From positions 310,001 to 374,000 of the forward strand of contig CAVOIC010000011.1 in NCBI GenBank assembly GCA_963695985.1: a stretch of 64,000 bases of DNA, written 5' to 3'. Made by a program: the position numbers and the translations under genes. The notes beneath the pieces were generated by a model, which was not told the origin of the DNA, did not search any database, and saw only the letters and a program-made list of their open reading frames with translations. Shown in pieces: positions 27,562-35,252 of this stretch. Source of the stretch: DATBVX01 sp963695985 (GTDB taxonomy: Bacteria; Pseudomonadota; Gammaproteobacteria; Steroidobacterales; Steroidobacteraceae). Every line of letters starts with the position of its first letter. Position 1 is the stretch's first letter.

Positions 27562-27591
27562 GCCCCTCTCCCGCCTGGCGGTGAGAGGGGC
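27562..27591 (-). terminator. Terminator after the lpxR-like gene
   Basis: GCCCCTCTC (27562-27570) pairs with GAGAGGGGC (27583-27591), with an inner CCGCC/GGCGG stem. On the minus strand it is followed by a T-rich run. It lies ten bases past the stop of the minus-strand LpxR gene. Confidence 0.85.
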
Positions 27592-27601
27592 AAGGGGGGA
27601 T

Positions 27602-28744
27602 TCAGAAGGCGTGGCTGAGCGTCAGTCCACCCCAGATGGGACTGCGGCGCCCGGCTGCCGTGTGGACCTCCGCGGTTTGATAACGCAGGACGTAGCTGAT
27701 CTGTGTGGCGCTTGAAAGACGGGTGGTCAGGCCGATCCAGGCCTCACCGATGAGAGGGCTGATGTCGTCGGCACCCAGCGTGTACGTGCTGTCCCGGAAC
27801 TGGCCCTGCAGAAAGGCGTTGTAGGCACGCAGGCGCACCTTCGCACCCGCCCAGACGTAGAGCTCCCCGCGGCCACCTGCCGTCGGCGCGTCGACTGGCG
27901 CCGGCTGCGCGATGTAGTCGGTGCGTTCCGGGTTAAAGGTCCACCAGGGCGAATCAATGAGACCGAAGCGTGCGCTGACGGCGTAGCTGGCTTCGGTGAG
28001 GTAGCCGGCACTCATCTCCCACGTAGTCTTCAATTCGGCGGACTTGTCGCCGAGCAGGCGCTGCGCACGCAGCTGCGAGCCTCCCGTCAGAAATCGCGCC
28101 GTGAGCTCCCCGCCCGCGGAGATCTGGTTGCCGAAGCCGCGCGGCTCCACATCTCCCATCACCCGGTGTACGGCCGTCTGGACATCAGTCGTTGCGCGCA
28201 GTCCCAGGATGCCGAGAGTGAGCCCGCTGTAGCGACTGCGCCCCTCATCGGCCGCGACGTAGTCGCGGGCACTGCTCAGGAAGAGCAGGCTCGCGTAGGG
28301 TCGGTCGCCTTCGACCACGGCGCTGGAAGCCAGGTCCTGCGGCGTGAAGATCACGAAGCCGGCCTGCAGGCCGTGCAGGGGTGACACGTTGCGCCACCGC
28401 GCATTGCCTGCAAACAAAGGTGCATCGATCAATCTGAGAAGCCGGTCGAGCGACCACCAGTACCTGGCCGCCCCGGCGCCGCGCAGCGAAACGGCGAAGC
28501 CGCCCGTGTAGTCTCGATCCGTGCCCTCGGGGCCGAAAAGGTCGTTGTCGAGCACGACAGACCAGCTGCTCGCCTCGGTCGCAGTGGGCCTGGCCGCGTG
28601 CTGGATCAGCTCTTCAATGGTGCTCTGCTGGTCTGCGCTCCCTTCCGCCCGCGCCGTCATGCCGAGGCCCGACAGCAACAGCACGGCGAGGATCGCCGCT
28701 GTTCTTAGATGCCAGACTTTGATGTGCGCGAACACGATAGACAT
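27602..28744 (-). CDS. LpxR-like lipid A deacylase
   Basis: 380 residues with a cleavable signal peptide (hydrophobic stretch ending ARAEG). The mature part looks like a 12-strand outer-membrane barrel of the DUF2219/LpxR family. Typical motifs are LDNDLFGPEGTDRDYTGG, PLHGLQAGFVIFTPQD, GDRPYASLLFLSS and a late LQGQFRDS, and the protein ends with an aromatic residue (SHAF), as barrels do. LpxR removes the 3'-acyloxyacyl chain from lipid A in the outer membrane. A strong terminator follows, so it is a single-gene unit. Confidence 0.85.
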   Translation of the reverse strand: MSIVFAHIKVWHLRTAAILAVLLLSGLGMTARAEGSADQQSTIEELIQHAARPTATEASSWSVVLDNDLFGPEGTDRDYTGGFAVSLRGAGAARYWWSLDRLLRLIDAPLFAGNARWRNVSPLHGLQAGFVIFTPQDLASSAVVEGDRPYASLLFLSSARDYVAADEGRSRYSGLTLGILGLRATTDVQTAVHRVMGDVEPRGFGNQISAGGELTARFLTGGSQLRAQRLLGDKSAELKTTWEMSAGYLTEASYAVSARFGLIDSPWWTFNPERTDYIAQPAPVDAPTAGGRGELYVWAGAKVRLRAYNAFLQGQFRDSTYTLGADDISPLIGEAWIGLTTRLSSATQISYVLRYQTAEVHTAAGRRSPIWGGLTLSHAF

Positions 28745-28939
28745 CCCATGGATTCGTAGGGCGATACGTTAGTGGGCGTCGGTCGTGAGAAAAATCAGGC
28801 GCGACGAAAATCTCTCGTGCCTGAAATACACGAATCGCTCTGCAATGCAGTGCGTCACGCGTGCATTCGCACTGCGGCAAGGGGCTGGACTCAGGGGACG
28901 CGCAGGTCCGCAAAGCAGACCGCGCTGCTCAGTGCGAGA

Positions 28940-29407
28940 TCAAATCGGGATGCCGGCGCGCCGGTAGACGCGGGAGAGCAGCCACATCGGGCCGATCATC
29001 AGGAACTGGACATCCTTGAAGAAGGATGGGCGCTTGCCCTCGATCGCATGGCCGATGAACTGGCCGATCCACGCCACGACGAAGATCGCGATGCAGGTCA
29101 TCCACAGGGGCGTGGAGAAGCTGCTCAGCCAGCGCACGACGCTGAGCAATGCCAGCATCACCAGGATCATGCCGAGCGCGAGTGGCACGGAAACCAGGAA
29201 GTAATACGCGATGCCGGCCAGGGCGAGCACGCTGCCCCAGTGCATGTAGGGCGAGATCTCCCGCCAGCCGGCCGGCACGGGCAGGCAGGCCATCAGTCCC
29301 AGCACGCTCACGAGAATCGCCGGCACGCAGATCCAGTGCAGGATCTCGTTGCTCAGGTTGCGATGGCTCTCGGAGTATTCGTCGAACCAGGATTGCGCGG
29401 TTCTCAT
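28940..29407 (-). CDS. DUF962/Mpo1-like membrane protein
   Basis: 155 residues from the ATG at 29407, where family members begin (MRTAQSWFDEYSESHRN). The longer frame to 29446 is less likely. Several hydrophobic helices follow the marks NEILHWICVPAIL and WIGQFIGHAIEGKRPSFF, which carry the conserved His residues of the Mpo1 family. The yeast member is an iron-dependent dioxygenase of 2-hydroxy fatty acids; bacterial roles are less known. The gene upstream, divergent from it, encodes a hotdog thioesterase-like protein. Confidence 0.85.
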   Translation of the reverse strand: MRTAQSWFDEYSESHRNLSNEILHWICVPAILVSVLGLMACLPVPAGWREISPYMHWGSVLALAGIAYYFLVSVPLALGMILVMLALLSVVRWLSSFSTPLWMTCIAIFVVAWIGQFIGHAIEGKRPSFFKDVQFLMIGPMWLLSRVYRRAGIPI

Positions 29408-29472
29408 GTTGAGCGCAAAGCTACGCTCGCGTATTTGCTGTCGCAACTTCGCACACCGATCGGGAGAGTCCG

Positions 29473-30003
29473 ATGAGCCCGCCGACGATTGGCCAGCGCG
29501 TCCTGCAGTACTTCGCCACCGCGCGCTTCATCTCTGACGCACGGCGCCTGGAGATCTACCCGCCATTCTTCCTGATGCGCATCAGGGTGCGCGAGGTGAG
29601 CGCCGACTGGCGTCACATCCGCATCGTGTTGCCGCTCAACACGCTCTCGCGCAATCCGGGAGGTGTGATGTTCGGTGGCTACCAGGCGGCACTAGCCGAC
29701 CCGATCGCGGCCCTCGCCTGTGCGCGCGTATTTCCGGGATATTCGGTGTGGACGCGGGCCATGTGCATCGAATTCGAGCGCGGAGGCCACACCGATCTGG
29801 AATTGCGCTTCGACTTTCCGCCGGAGCTGGAAGAGCAGATTCGTCGCGAGTTGCAGACATCAGGCCGGGCGACGCCGGTGTTCGAGTATGGCTACCATTT
29901 GGCCGACAGCTCGCGCTGTACAGTGATTCGCAACACGGTAGCGATCCGCCCGCAGGGATATCGTAAAGCCACTACCCCGCCGGCGCCGCAGCACGGCTTG
30001 TGA
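29473..30003 (+). CDS. DUF4442/PaaI-like hotdog-fold protein
   Basis: 176 residues. FFLMRIRVREVSADW, then LPLNTLSRNPGGVMFGG and ADPIAALACARVFPGY, are typical of the DUF4442 branch of hotdog thioesterases. These are usually acyl-CoA thioesterase-like, with the Asn-containing loop near the substrate. GGGAGAG precedes the ATG. A 65-base gap separates it from the divergent DUF962 gene. The substrate is not known. Confidence 0.8.
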   Translation: MSPPTIGQRVLQYFATARFISDARRLEIYPPFFLMRIRVREVSADWRHIRIVLPLNTLSRNPGGVMFGGYQAALADPIAALACARVFPGYSVWTRAMCIEFERGGHTDLELRFDFPPELEEQIRRELQTSGRATPVFEYGYHLADSSRCTVIRNTVAIRPQGYRKATTPPAPQHGL

Positions 30004-30094
30004 ATTCCGTCGTTCAAGCGGCGTTCAGGTCGCTGAATTCACAGTGGCCTGCGCGGTCGGGAGGTTTCTGAAGGTGAAATATGGAGGAGTCACG

Positions 30095-30781
30095 ATGATG
30101 TGGATGCGCGGGCTCAGGATCTTGACGACGACAGTCGTTGCTGCCGCGGTATTGTTGGCGGGCTGCGAGACAGTCAATCCGTATACCGGGGAGACACAGA
30201 CCAGCAAGGCGGCGAAGGGCGCTGGTATTGGCGCGGCGACCGGAGCCGTGGTGGGCCTCATCACGGGACACGATGCGAAACAGCGGCGCGAGCGGGCGTT
30301 GATCGGTGCCGGTGTCGGCGCACTCGCCGGCGGCAGTGTCGGTTACTACATGGATGTGCAGGAGGCGAAGCTGCGCCAGCAGCTGCAGGGCACCGGCGTG
30401 AGCGTCACCCGTATGGGCGATAACATCACGCTCAATATGCCGGGCAACATCACCTTCAGGACCGACAGCGCGGACCTCAACGCCGACTTCTTCAAGGTGC
30501 TCGATTCCGTCGGCCTGGTGCTGAAGGAGTATGAGAAAACCATCGTTGAGGTGGCCGGGCATACAGATAGCACCGGCACGAACGAATACAACCAGGCACT
30601 ATCGGAGCGCCGCGCACAGACCGTCGCCCGCTACCTCGCGGGTAAGGGTGTCATGGAACAACGGATGATCACGATCGGGACCGGAGAGTCGCGGCCCGTC
30701 GCGACGAACGATACCGTAGAGGGGCGCGCGCTCAATCGCCGCGTGGAACTCACGCTGGCGCCGATTACCGGTAATTCCTGA
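30095..30781 (+). CDS. OmpA-family outer-membrane lipoprotein with glycine zipper
   Basis: 228 residues. A lipoprotein signal ends in LLAGC. Residues that follow include a glycine-zipper segment (GAGIGAATGAVVG and GAGVGALAGGSVG). The C-terminal OmpA-like domain binds peptidoglycan: FRTDSADLN, VAGHTDSTGTNEYN, LSERRAQTVA and NRRVEL. This is the YiaD/Pal-like layout that ties the outer membrane to the cell wall. GGAGG lies about eight bases before the ATG at 30095. The frame is open to 30044, but the lipoprotein start fits better. It converges on rpoH with nine bases between stops. Confidence 0.92.
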   Translation: MMWMRGLRILTTTVVAAAVLLAGCETVNPYTGETQTSKAAKGAGIGAATGAVVGLITGHDAKQRRERALIGAGVGALAGGSVGYYMDVQEAKLRQQLQGTGVSVTRMGDNITLNMPGNITFRTDSADLNADFFKVLDSVGLVLKEYEKTIVEVAGHTDSTGTNEYNQALSERRAQTVARYLAGKGVMEQRMITIGTGESRPVATNDTVEGRALNRRVELTLAPITGNS

Positions 30782-30790
30782 GCAGCTGGA

Positions 30791-31672
30791 TCAGATCTGG
30801 AGCGCGGCTTCGGGCGCGATGAGCGCCCGAAGCTTCTTGATCGCATTCGCTTCGATCTGGCGGATCCGCTCGGCCGACACGTGGTAGCGGGCCGCGAGCT
30901 CATGCAGCGTCGCCTTGTTGTCCGTCATCCAGCGACTCTTGAGGATATCGCGGCTGCGCGCATCGAGAATCTCGAGCGCCTGACTGAGCCGGTCGGCGGT
31001 GCTCTCTTCCCACTCTTCCTCTTCGACCTCGACCGACGGATCGGCGTCCGCTGCAGGCAGATACATCGCCGGAGAGTAGGTATCCTCTTCGTCGCTTTCC
31101 GGAACCGGATCGAACGAGAGGTCGCGCGCCGAGAGGCGTTTTTCCATCTCGGTGACCTCTTGCGGCGTCACCCCGAGATCCTTCGCTACCGCGCGGGTTT
31201 CTAAGTCCGACAGCCACGCGAGATTCTTCTTGAGCCGACGCAGATTGAAGAACAGCTTGCGCTGGGCCTTGGTGGTGGCGATCTTGACCAGGCGCCAGTT
31301 GCGCAGCACGTACTCATGGATCTCGGCACGAATCCAATGCACGGCGAACGACACCAGCCGCACGCCGACGGTCGGATCGAAGCGCTTCACGGCCTTCATC
31401 AGCCCGACATTGCCTTCCTGGATCAGATCGCCGATCGGCAGCCCGTAGCCCATGTAGCCACGCGCGACATGCACGACGAAGCGCAGATGCGCGAGCACAA
31501 GCTCGCGGGCCGCATCGAGGTCGTTGTCCTGGCGAAAGCGGGTCGCGAGCTCGAGCTCCGTTTCCCGGCTCAGCACCGGGATCTGCGACACGCGCTCGAT
31601 ATAGGCGTCGAGGCTCCCGAGTGGGCCGGAAAGAAGTGTTTCACGACTCTTGAGAACGAGTGCGTTAGTCAT
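30791..31672 (-). CDS. rpoH: RNA polymerase heat-shock sigma factor (sigma-32)
   Basis: 293 residues. Region 2 includes AHLRFVVHVARGYMGYGL, IGDLIQEGNVGLMKAVKRFDP and the promoter-melting stretch after it. The RpoH box QRKLFFNLRRLKK, which separates sigma-32 from other sigma-70 members, is present. Region 4 ends with ELAARYHVSAERIRQIE. It directs transcription of chaperone and protease genes. In related bacteria rpoH usually follows ftsX directly; here it lies about 3.6 kb from ftsX. A CIRCE element and a -10 box lie just upstream of its start. Confidence 0.96.
   Translation of the reverse strand: MTNALVLKSRETLLSGPLGSLDAYIERVSQIPVLSRETELELATRFRQDNDLDAARELVLAHLRFVVHVARGYMGYGLPIGDLIQEGNVGLMKAVKRFDPTVGVRLVSFAVHWIRAEIHEYVLRNWRLVKIATTKAQRKLFFNLRRLKKNLAWLSDLETRAVAKDLGVTPQEVTEMEKRLSARDLSFDPVPESDEEDTYSPAMYLPAADADPSVEVEEEEWEESTADRLSQALEILDARSRDILKSRWMTDNKATLHELAARYHVSAERIRQIEANAIKKLRALIAPEAALQI
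30808..30832. terminator. Strong hairpin within the 3' end of rpoH, possible terminator
   Basis: CTTCGGGCGC (30808-30817) pairs perfectly with GCGCCCGAAG (30823-30832) around GATGA. In the plus direction it lies 26 bases after the OmpA lipoprotein stop, followed by a weak CTTCTT. In the minus direction it is inside the last rpoH codons. It may end the lipoprotein transcript or stabilise the rpoH mRNA. Confidence 0.45.
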
Positions 31673-31714
31673 GCTTCGCTTGAACCTCCCAGATCCCGCT
31701 CAACGGGCAGCAGT

Positions 31715-31741
31715 TTAGCAGTCGAGCCATTAGAGTGCTAA
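31715..31741. promoter_or_regulatory. CIRCE element (HrcA operator) upstream of rpoH
   Basis: TTAGCAGTC (31715-31723), nine spacer bases, then GAGTGCTAA (31733-31741). The consensus is TTAGCACTC-N9-GAGTGCTAA, so 17 of 18 fixed bases match. HrcA binds this operator and releases it on heat shock. The site lies 43 bases before the rpoH start, over its proposed -10, and about 100 bases before the divergent phospholipase gene. Confidence 0.85.
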
Positions 31742-31758
31742 TCGCTCCTTTGGTTCAC
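31729..31758 (-). promoter_or_regulatory. rpoH: Candidate rpoH promoter overlapping CIRCE
   Basis: On the minus strand GTGAAC (31753-31758) and TCTAAT (31729-31734) are 18 bases apart. The -10 falls inside the CIRCE spacer and right arm, so HrcA binding would block it. Transcription would start near 31722, about 50 bases before the rpoH ATG. Confidence 0.5.
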
Positions 31759-31844
31759 CCTTGGAGGCGGCTCAATCCAGTCAATGGGTTACGATATGCT
31801 CCGGGCCCCAGGGGCCCCCAACCAAGAGAATAAAGCGAGCTGTC

Positions 31845-33377
31845 TTGAAGACCCTGTGCGCTGTGACCCGCGCGTCTGCCCTGGCCTTCCTGCTGGCGGT
31901 ACTTTCGGCCTGCGCGGTCAATCCGGCCCAGTACCCGCGGACCCCTTCGTCGCGTCTCGTGGCGCCGGAGTCCTGCGCGCTGGCGCAGATTCTGGCGCCG
32001 CCCGCCGAAGAGGCGCGATCCGGATTTACTCTGCTCTCCGAGCCCCAGCCCGCGTACGAAGCGAGGGTGGCGCTCGTTGCTGAAGCCGAGCAGACCCTCG
32101 ACCTGCAGTACTACATCTGGGATCCAGATACTGCCGGCACGCTGCTCGCGGTGAAGCTGGCCGAAGCCGCCAAGCGCGGCGTGCGCGTACGGGTGCTGAT
32201 CGACGACTTCACCACCTCCGGCCACGACATGGGTCTGGCCGTGCTCAACTCGCTGCCGAACGTCGAAGTGCGACTGTTCAATCCCTACGGCCAGCGCGGC
32301 GGCCGAGGTTTGCAAATGCTCGGCGACTTTTCCCGCCTCAACCACCGCATGCACAACAAGGCCATGATCGCTGACGGGCGCGCGGCGATCGTCGGCGGCC
32401 GCAATATCGGCGATCACTACTTCGGCGTGAGTGGCAGCGCGAATTTCCGTGACATGGACGTGCTGACGACCGGACCGATCGTCGCCGACATTGCGAGCAG
32501 CTTCGACACGTTCTGGAACAGCGAGTTTGCCGTGCCGGTGGAGTCCCTCGGCTTCGTGTCGCAGGAGACGATGGCCAAGCGTTTCGAGCATGCCCAGGCG
32601 GAGGGTCCGGCCTGGCGGGAAAAGCACGCTGCCGCAATCGAGGCGCTGCTGCCGCCGGGGCACGAGCCCGAGGCGCGTCTGCGCGAATGGCGCGCAAGCA
32701 TGGTCTGGGCTCCAGCCCGCGTCCTGGTCGATGAGCCGTCGAAGGCTAGCGGCAGCGGCGAGATTGCCGTGGCAGAGGAACTCGCAGCCCGCGTGGCACA
32801 GATTCATCACGATCTGCTGATCGAGTCCGCCTACTTCGTCCCCGGTGAGCGCACGGTCGAAGGCTTTGCGGGCATGGTCGCGCGCGGCGTGCGCGTGAGA
32901 GTGCTCACCAATTCGCTGGCTTCTACGGACGTCGCCGCGGTACACGCCGTGTATGCGCCGATGCGCAAGCCGCTGTTGGAGAAGGGCATCGAGCTGCACG
33001 AATTTCGTGTCGACAGTCGCAGCAGCGCGTTGCTCGGCTCCTCGGGTGCCAGCCTGCATTCCAAGGTGGTGGTCTTCGATCACAGCAGCGTGTTCATCGG
33101 TTCCTTCAACCTCGACGGCCGCTCGGCGATCCATAACACCGAGCTGGGGCTCCTGATTGATAGTCCGGAGCTCGCCGACCGCACGGTGGCCGTCATCGAG
33201 GAGGGACTCGCGCCGGAGACGAGTTGGAAAGTGATCGAGGATCCCGGCGGCAAGAAGCTCAGGTGGCTCGGTAGGACCAACGGCGTCCCCGATGAGCGCA
33301 CGCACGAGCCCGGGGCCAGTATCTGGCGGCGCATGGGCGCCGCCATGCTCGGCTGGCTGCCGGCGAGTCAGATGTGA
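31845..33377 (+). CDS. Phospholipase D / cardiolipin synthase-like lipoprotein
   Basis: About 510 residues. Both HKD motifs of the PLD superfamily are present: HNKAMIADGRAAIVGGRN and HSKVVVFDHSSVFIGSFN. The N-terminus ends in an SAC lipobox after a hydrophobic run (LAFLLAVLSAC). Together with the long form and LDLQYYIWDPDTAG this resembles ClsC-type cardiolipin synthases of the envelope. The start is uncertain: the frame opens at a TTG at 31761, but a second TTG at 31845 places the lipoprotein signal at the N-terminus and is preferred. It is divergent from rpoH. Confidence 0.85.
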   Translation: MKTLCAVTRASALAFLLAVLSACAVNPAQYPRTPSSRLVAPESCALAQILAPPAEEARSGFTLLSEPQPAYEARVALVAEAEQTLDLQYYIWDPDTAGTLLAVKLAEAAKRGVRVRVLIDDFTTSGHDMGLAVLNSLPNVEVRLFNPYGQRGGRGLQMLGDFSRLNHRMHNKAMIADGRAAIVGGRNIGDHYFGVSGSANFRDMDVLTTGPIVADIASSFDTFWNSEFAVPVESLGFVSQETMAKRFEHAQAEGPAWREKHAAAIEALLPPGHEPEARLREWRASMVWAPARVLVDEPSKASGSGEIAVAEELAARVAQIHHDLLIESAYFVPGERTVEGFAGMVARGVRVRVLTNSLASTDVAAVHAVYAPMRKPLLEKGIELHEFRVDSRSSALLGSSGASLHSKVVVFDHSSVFIGSFNLDGRSAIHNTELGLLIDSPELADRTVAVIEEGLAPETSWKVIEDPGGKKLRWLGRTNGVPDERTHEPGASIWRRMGAAMLGWLPASQM

Positions 33378-33447
33378 ATTGCGGCGCGGCGAGCTACGAT
33401 CAATGCCGGCGCGCGGCTGCGGGCAGTGGACAACCGGAGTGCGACAA

Positions 33448-33864
33448 ATGGTGCGAAAGAGCAAGTGGCTGGCGACGGTGGGATTGATGGGATGGCTGGC
33501 GCTTGCGGGCCAGCCGACACACGCCAGCAATCTCGGATTTCTCAACCAGGCCCCGGTGAGTCATTTCAACGACGAGGACATGCGCCTTCTGAAAGAGGCG
33601 GTCAGCCAGGCGATGCAGGACGAGAATTCTCGCGCCAAGAAGACATGGGCCAATGCGGACACCGGAAACTCGGGCGAGATCGAAAGCTGGGGCGCGTTCA
33701 AGACCGCGGCGGGAGCCACCTGCAAACGCGTCCGCGTGACGAGCCATGCCAAGGGCGGCATCAACGGCAAGGGAACCTACACGGTGTGCCAGGATGCAGA
33801 GCGAGGCTGGGTTGTCGATCCGACGGCAAAGCCGGCTGAGCCGCAAGCGGGAACGAAGACATGA
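33448..33864 (+). CDS. RT0821/Lpp0805-type surface protein
   Basis: 138 residues from the ATG at 33448 with GGAG nine bases upstream. A signal peptide (TVGLMGWLALAGQPTHAS) precedes a small secreted domain. LLKEAVSQAMQDE, then KKTWANADTGNSGEIE and ATCKRVRVTS ending in YTVCQDAERGWVV, match the RT0821/Lpp0805 surface antigen-like family as I recall it. Two Cys could form a disulfide. It is coupled (ATGA overlap) to the NlpE-like gene. Function is unknown. Confidence 0.75.
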   Translation: MVRKSKWLATVGLMGWLALAGQPTHASNLGFLNQAPVSHFNDEDMRLLKEAVSQAMQDENSRAKKTWANADTGNSGEIESWGAFKTAAGATCKRVRVTSHAKGGINGKGTYTVCQDAERGWVVDPTAKPAEPQAGTKT

Positions 33865-34613
33865 GAAGGGGCGCCCTCGCGGGCTGCGTGCCACTGCTTG
33901 CGATCGCCGGCTGCGTTGCGGTCGGTGACAATCCGAATCGCAAGGTGATGCCGCCGGTCGCGTCGCCCGATGTGCGCATGCTGGCAGGCGCCATATTGCC
34001 GGCGATCTATCAGGGCACGCTGCCGTGCGCCGATTGCGCCGGAATCCGCTACGCGCTCGACATACGCGCTGATCGGGTGTTCTTCCTGCGCACCACTTAC
34101 CTCGGCAAGGGATCAGGTGAAGGGGAGAGCGTTGACGACATCGGCACCTGGAGTGCGGCGGCCGACGCGCAGAGCATCACCCTGCGCGGCAATCGCGGCA
34201 CGCCACTGATGTTCTCCATCGAAAATTCCGAGACGTTGCGCAAGCTGGACAGCGGGGGGAAGCCGATCGCTTCCACGCTGAATTACGAGCTCAAGCGCAA
34301 TGCGAGCTACAAACCCCTGGAGCCTCGAGTGCCGATGCGCGGCATGTACAGCTACATGGCTGACGCGGGAATCTTTCGCGAATGCACCACGCAACTAAAG
34401 CTGCCGATAGCACAGGTCGCGGAGAATGCCGCACTCGAGCGTAGCTATCTCGGGGTGCGCAAGACCCCGGGTGAGGAGCTGCTGGTCAATCTGGAAGGGC
34501 AGATCGCGATGCGGCCGAACGCCGACACCGGGATTCCCGTGCCGACCCTGGTTGTGGAACGACTGGGTAAGGTGCTGCAGGGCGCGGACTGCACCACTGA
34601 CGTGACACGGTGA
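33861..34613 (+). CDS. NlpE-like copper-resistance/stress lipoprotein
   Basis: 250 residues. A lipobox (LAIAGC) places it in the outer membrane. YQGTLPCADCAGIRYALDI is the NlpE N-terminal domain with its CxxC pair, and RVFFLRTTYLGKG, GTWSAAADAQSITLRG and LRKLDSGGKPI follow. The last ~95 residues form a second domain that does not resemble the E. coli NlpE C-terminus and that I cannot name. NlpE senses surface contact and lipoprotein stress through CpxA in E. coli. Its start overlaps the stop of the preceding surface protein gene. Confidence 0.82.
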   Translation: MRRGALAGCVPLLAIAGCVAVGDNPNRKVMPPVASPDVRMLAGAILPAIYQGTLPCADCAGIRYALDIRADRVFFLRTTYLGKGSGEGESVDDIGTWSAAADAQSITLRGNRGTPLMFSIENSETLRKLDSGGKPIASTLNYELKRNASYKPLEPRVPMRGMYSYMADAGIFRECTTQLKLPIAQVAENAALERSYLGVRKTPGEELLVNLEGQIAMRPNADTGIPVPTLVVERLGKVLQGADCTTDVTR

Positions 34614-34620
34614 TTGCGCG

Positions 34621-35220
34621 CTACGGGATCAGGTGCTCTCTCTTCAGGCGGCGCCTGACGAGGTCCGCCACGTTTCTCACCCCAGTTTCCACCAGTTGTG
34701 GCCGCACGATCTCGCTCGTGCCTGACCACAACAGCTTGCCGCTCGTCAGTGAGTAGATGTTGACCTCGATCTGCAGCTTCTGATCGGCGGTGTAATAGTC
34801 TGGTGGGACATCCGCTACCCACGCGAATTGATAATAGCCCCACATGCTGTAGTAGGACGTGGGAACAGGATCTCTGGCGGTTCTCACCTTGGTCGTGGCG
34901 TCGACCAGACGTATGGTGACCGCACCATCGAAGCCCTCGGCTGAGAGTTTGAGGCGCACCTTGTCCGCGTCCTCCAGGTCAGCCTCCGGGACAACCTGCG
35001 AGGCAGCGACTGCCTTGGGTCCCATGATGTTGACCATCTCGCTCTCCGCGAGCCGCCGCGTCGGTCCGTCGCTGACCATCGCAACCGCGACGATGCGTTG
35101 AAACTCCAGCTTCTTGACCGCCGGATCCTTCCACGAGCTCACTAACCGGTCGCTCGAACTGTTGACTGTGCCGCACATCACCAGCGCGCCGAACAGCAGC
35201 GTCAGTTGTCTCATTTGCAT
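34621..35220 (-). CDS. Putative secreted protein, DUF4136-like
   Basis: 199 residues from the ATG at 35220, behind GGGAGA. A hydrophobic leader ends in ALVMCG, a poor lipobox because Met precedes the Cys. SSWKDPAVKKLEFQRIVAVAMV opens a fold like DUF4136 lipoproteins, and KLLWSGTSEIVRPQ comes near the end. The reading frame continues to 35313, but homologous starts favour 35220. It lies 32 bases downstream of ftsX on the same strand, so it may belong to that operon. The family call is tentative. Confidence 0.65.
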   Translation of the reverse strand: MQMRQLTLLFGALVMCGTVNSSSDRLVSSWKDPAVKKLEFQRIVAVAMVSDGPTRRLAESEMVNIMGPKAVAASQVVPEADLEDADKVRLKLSAEGFDGAVTIRLVDATTKVRTARDPVPTSYYSMWGYYQFAWVADVPPDYYTADQKLQIEVNIYSLTSGKLLWSGTSEIVRPQLVETGVRNVADLVRRRLKREHLIP

Positions 35221-35252
35221 GCGTTTTCTCCCGCCAGCATCAGAATCTCCCG

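Noticed and set aside
31755..33545. 596-codon minus-strand open frame
   Set aside because: It mirrors the phospholipase D gene, whose two HKD motifs are clear. The minus translation shows no family motif.
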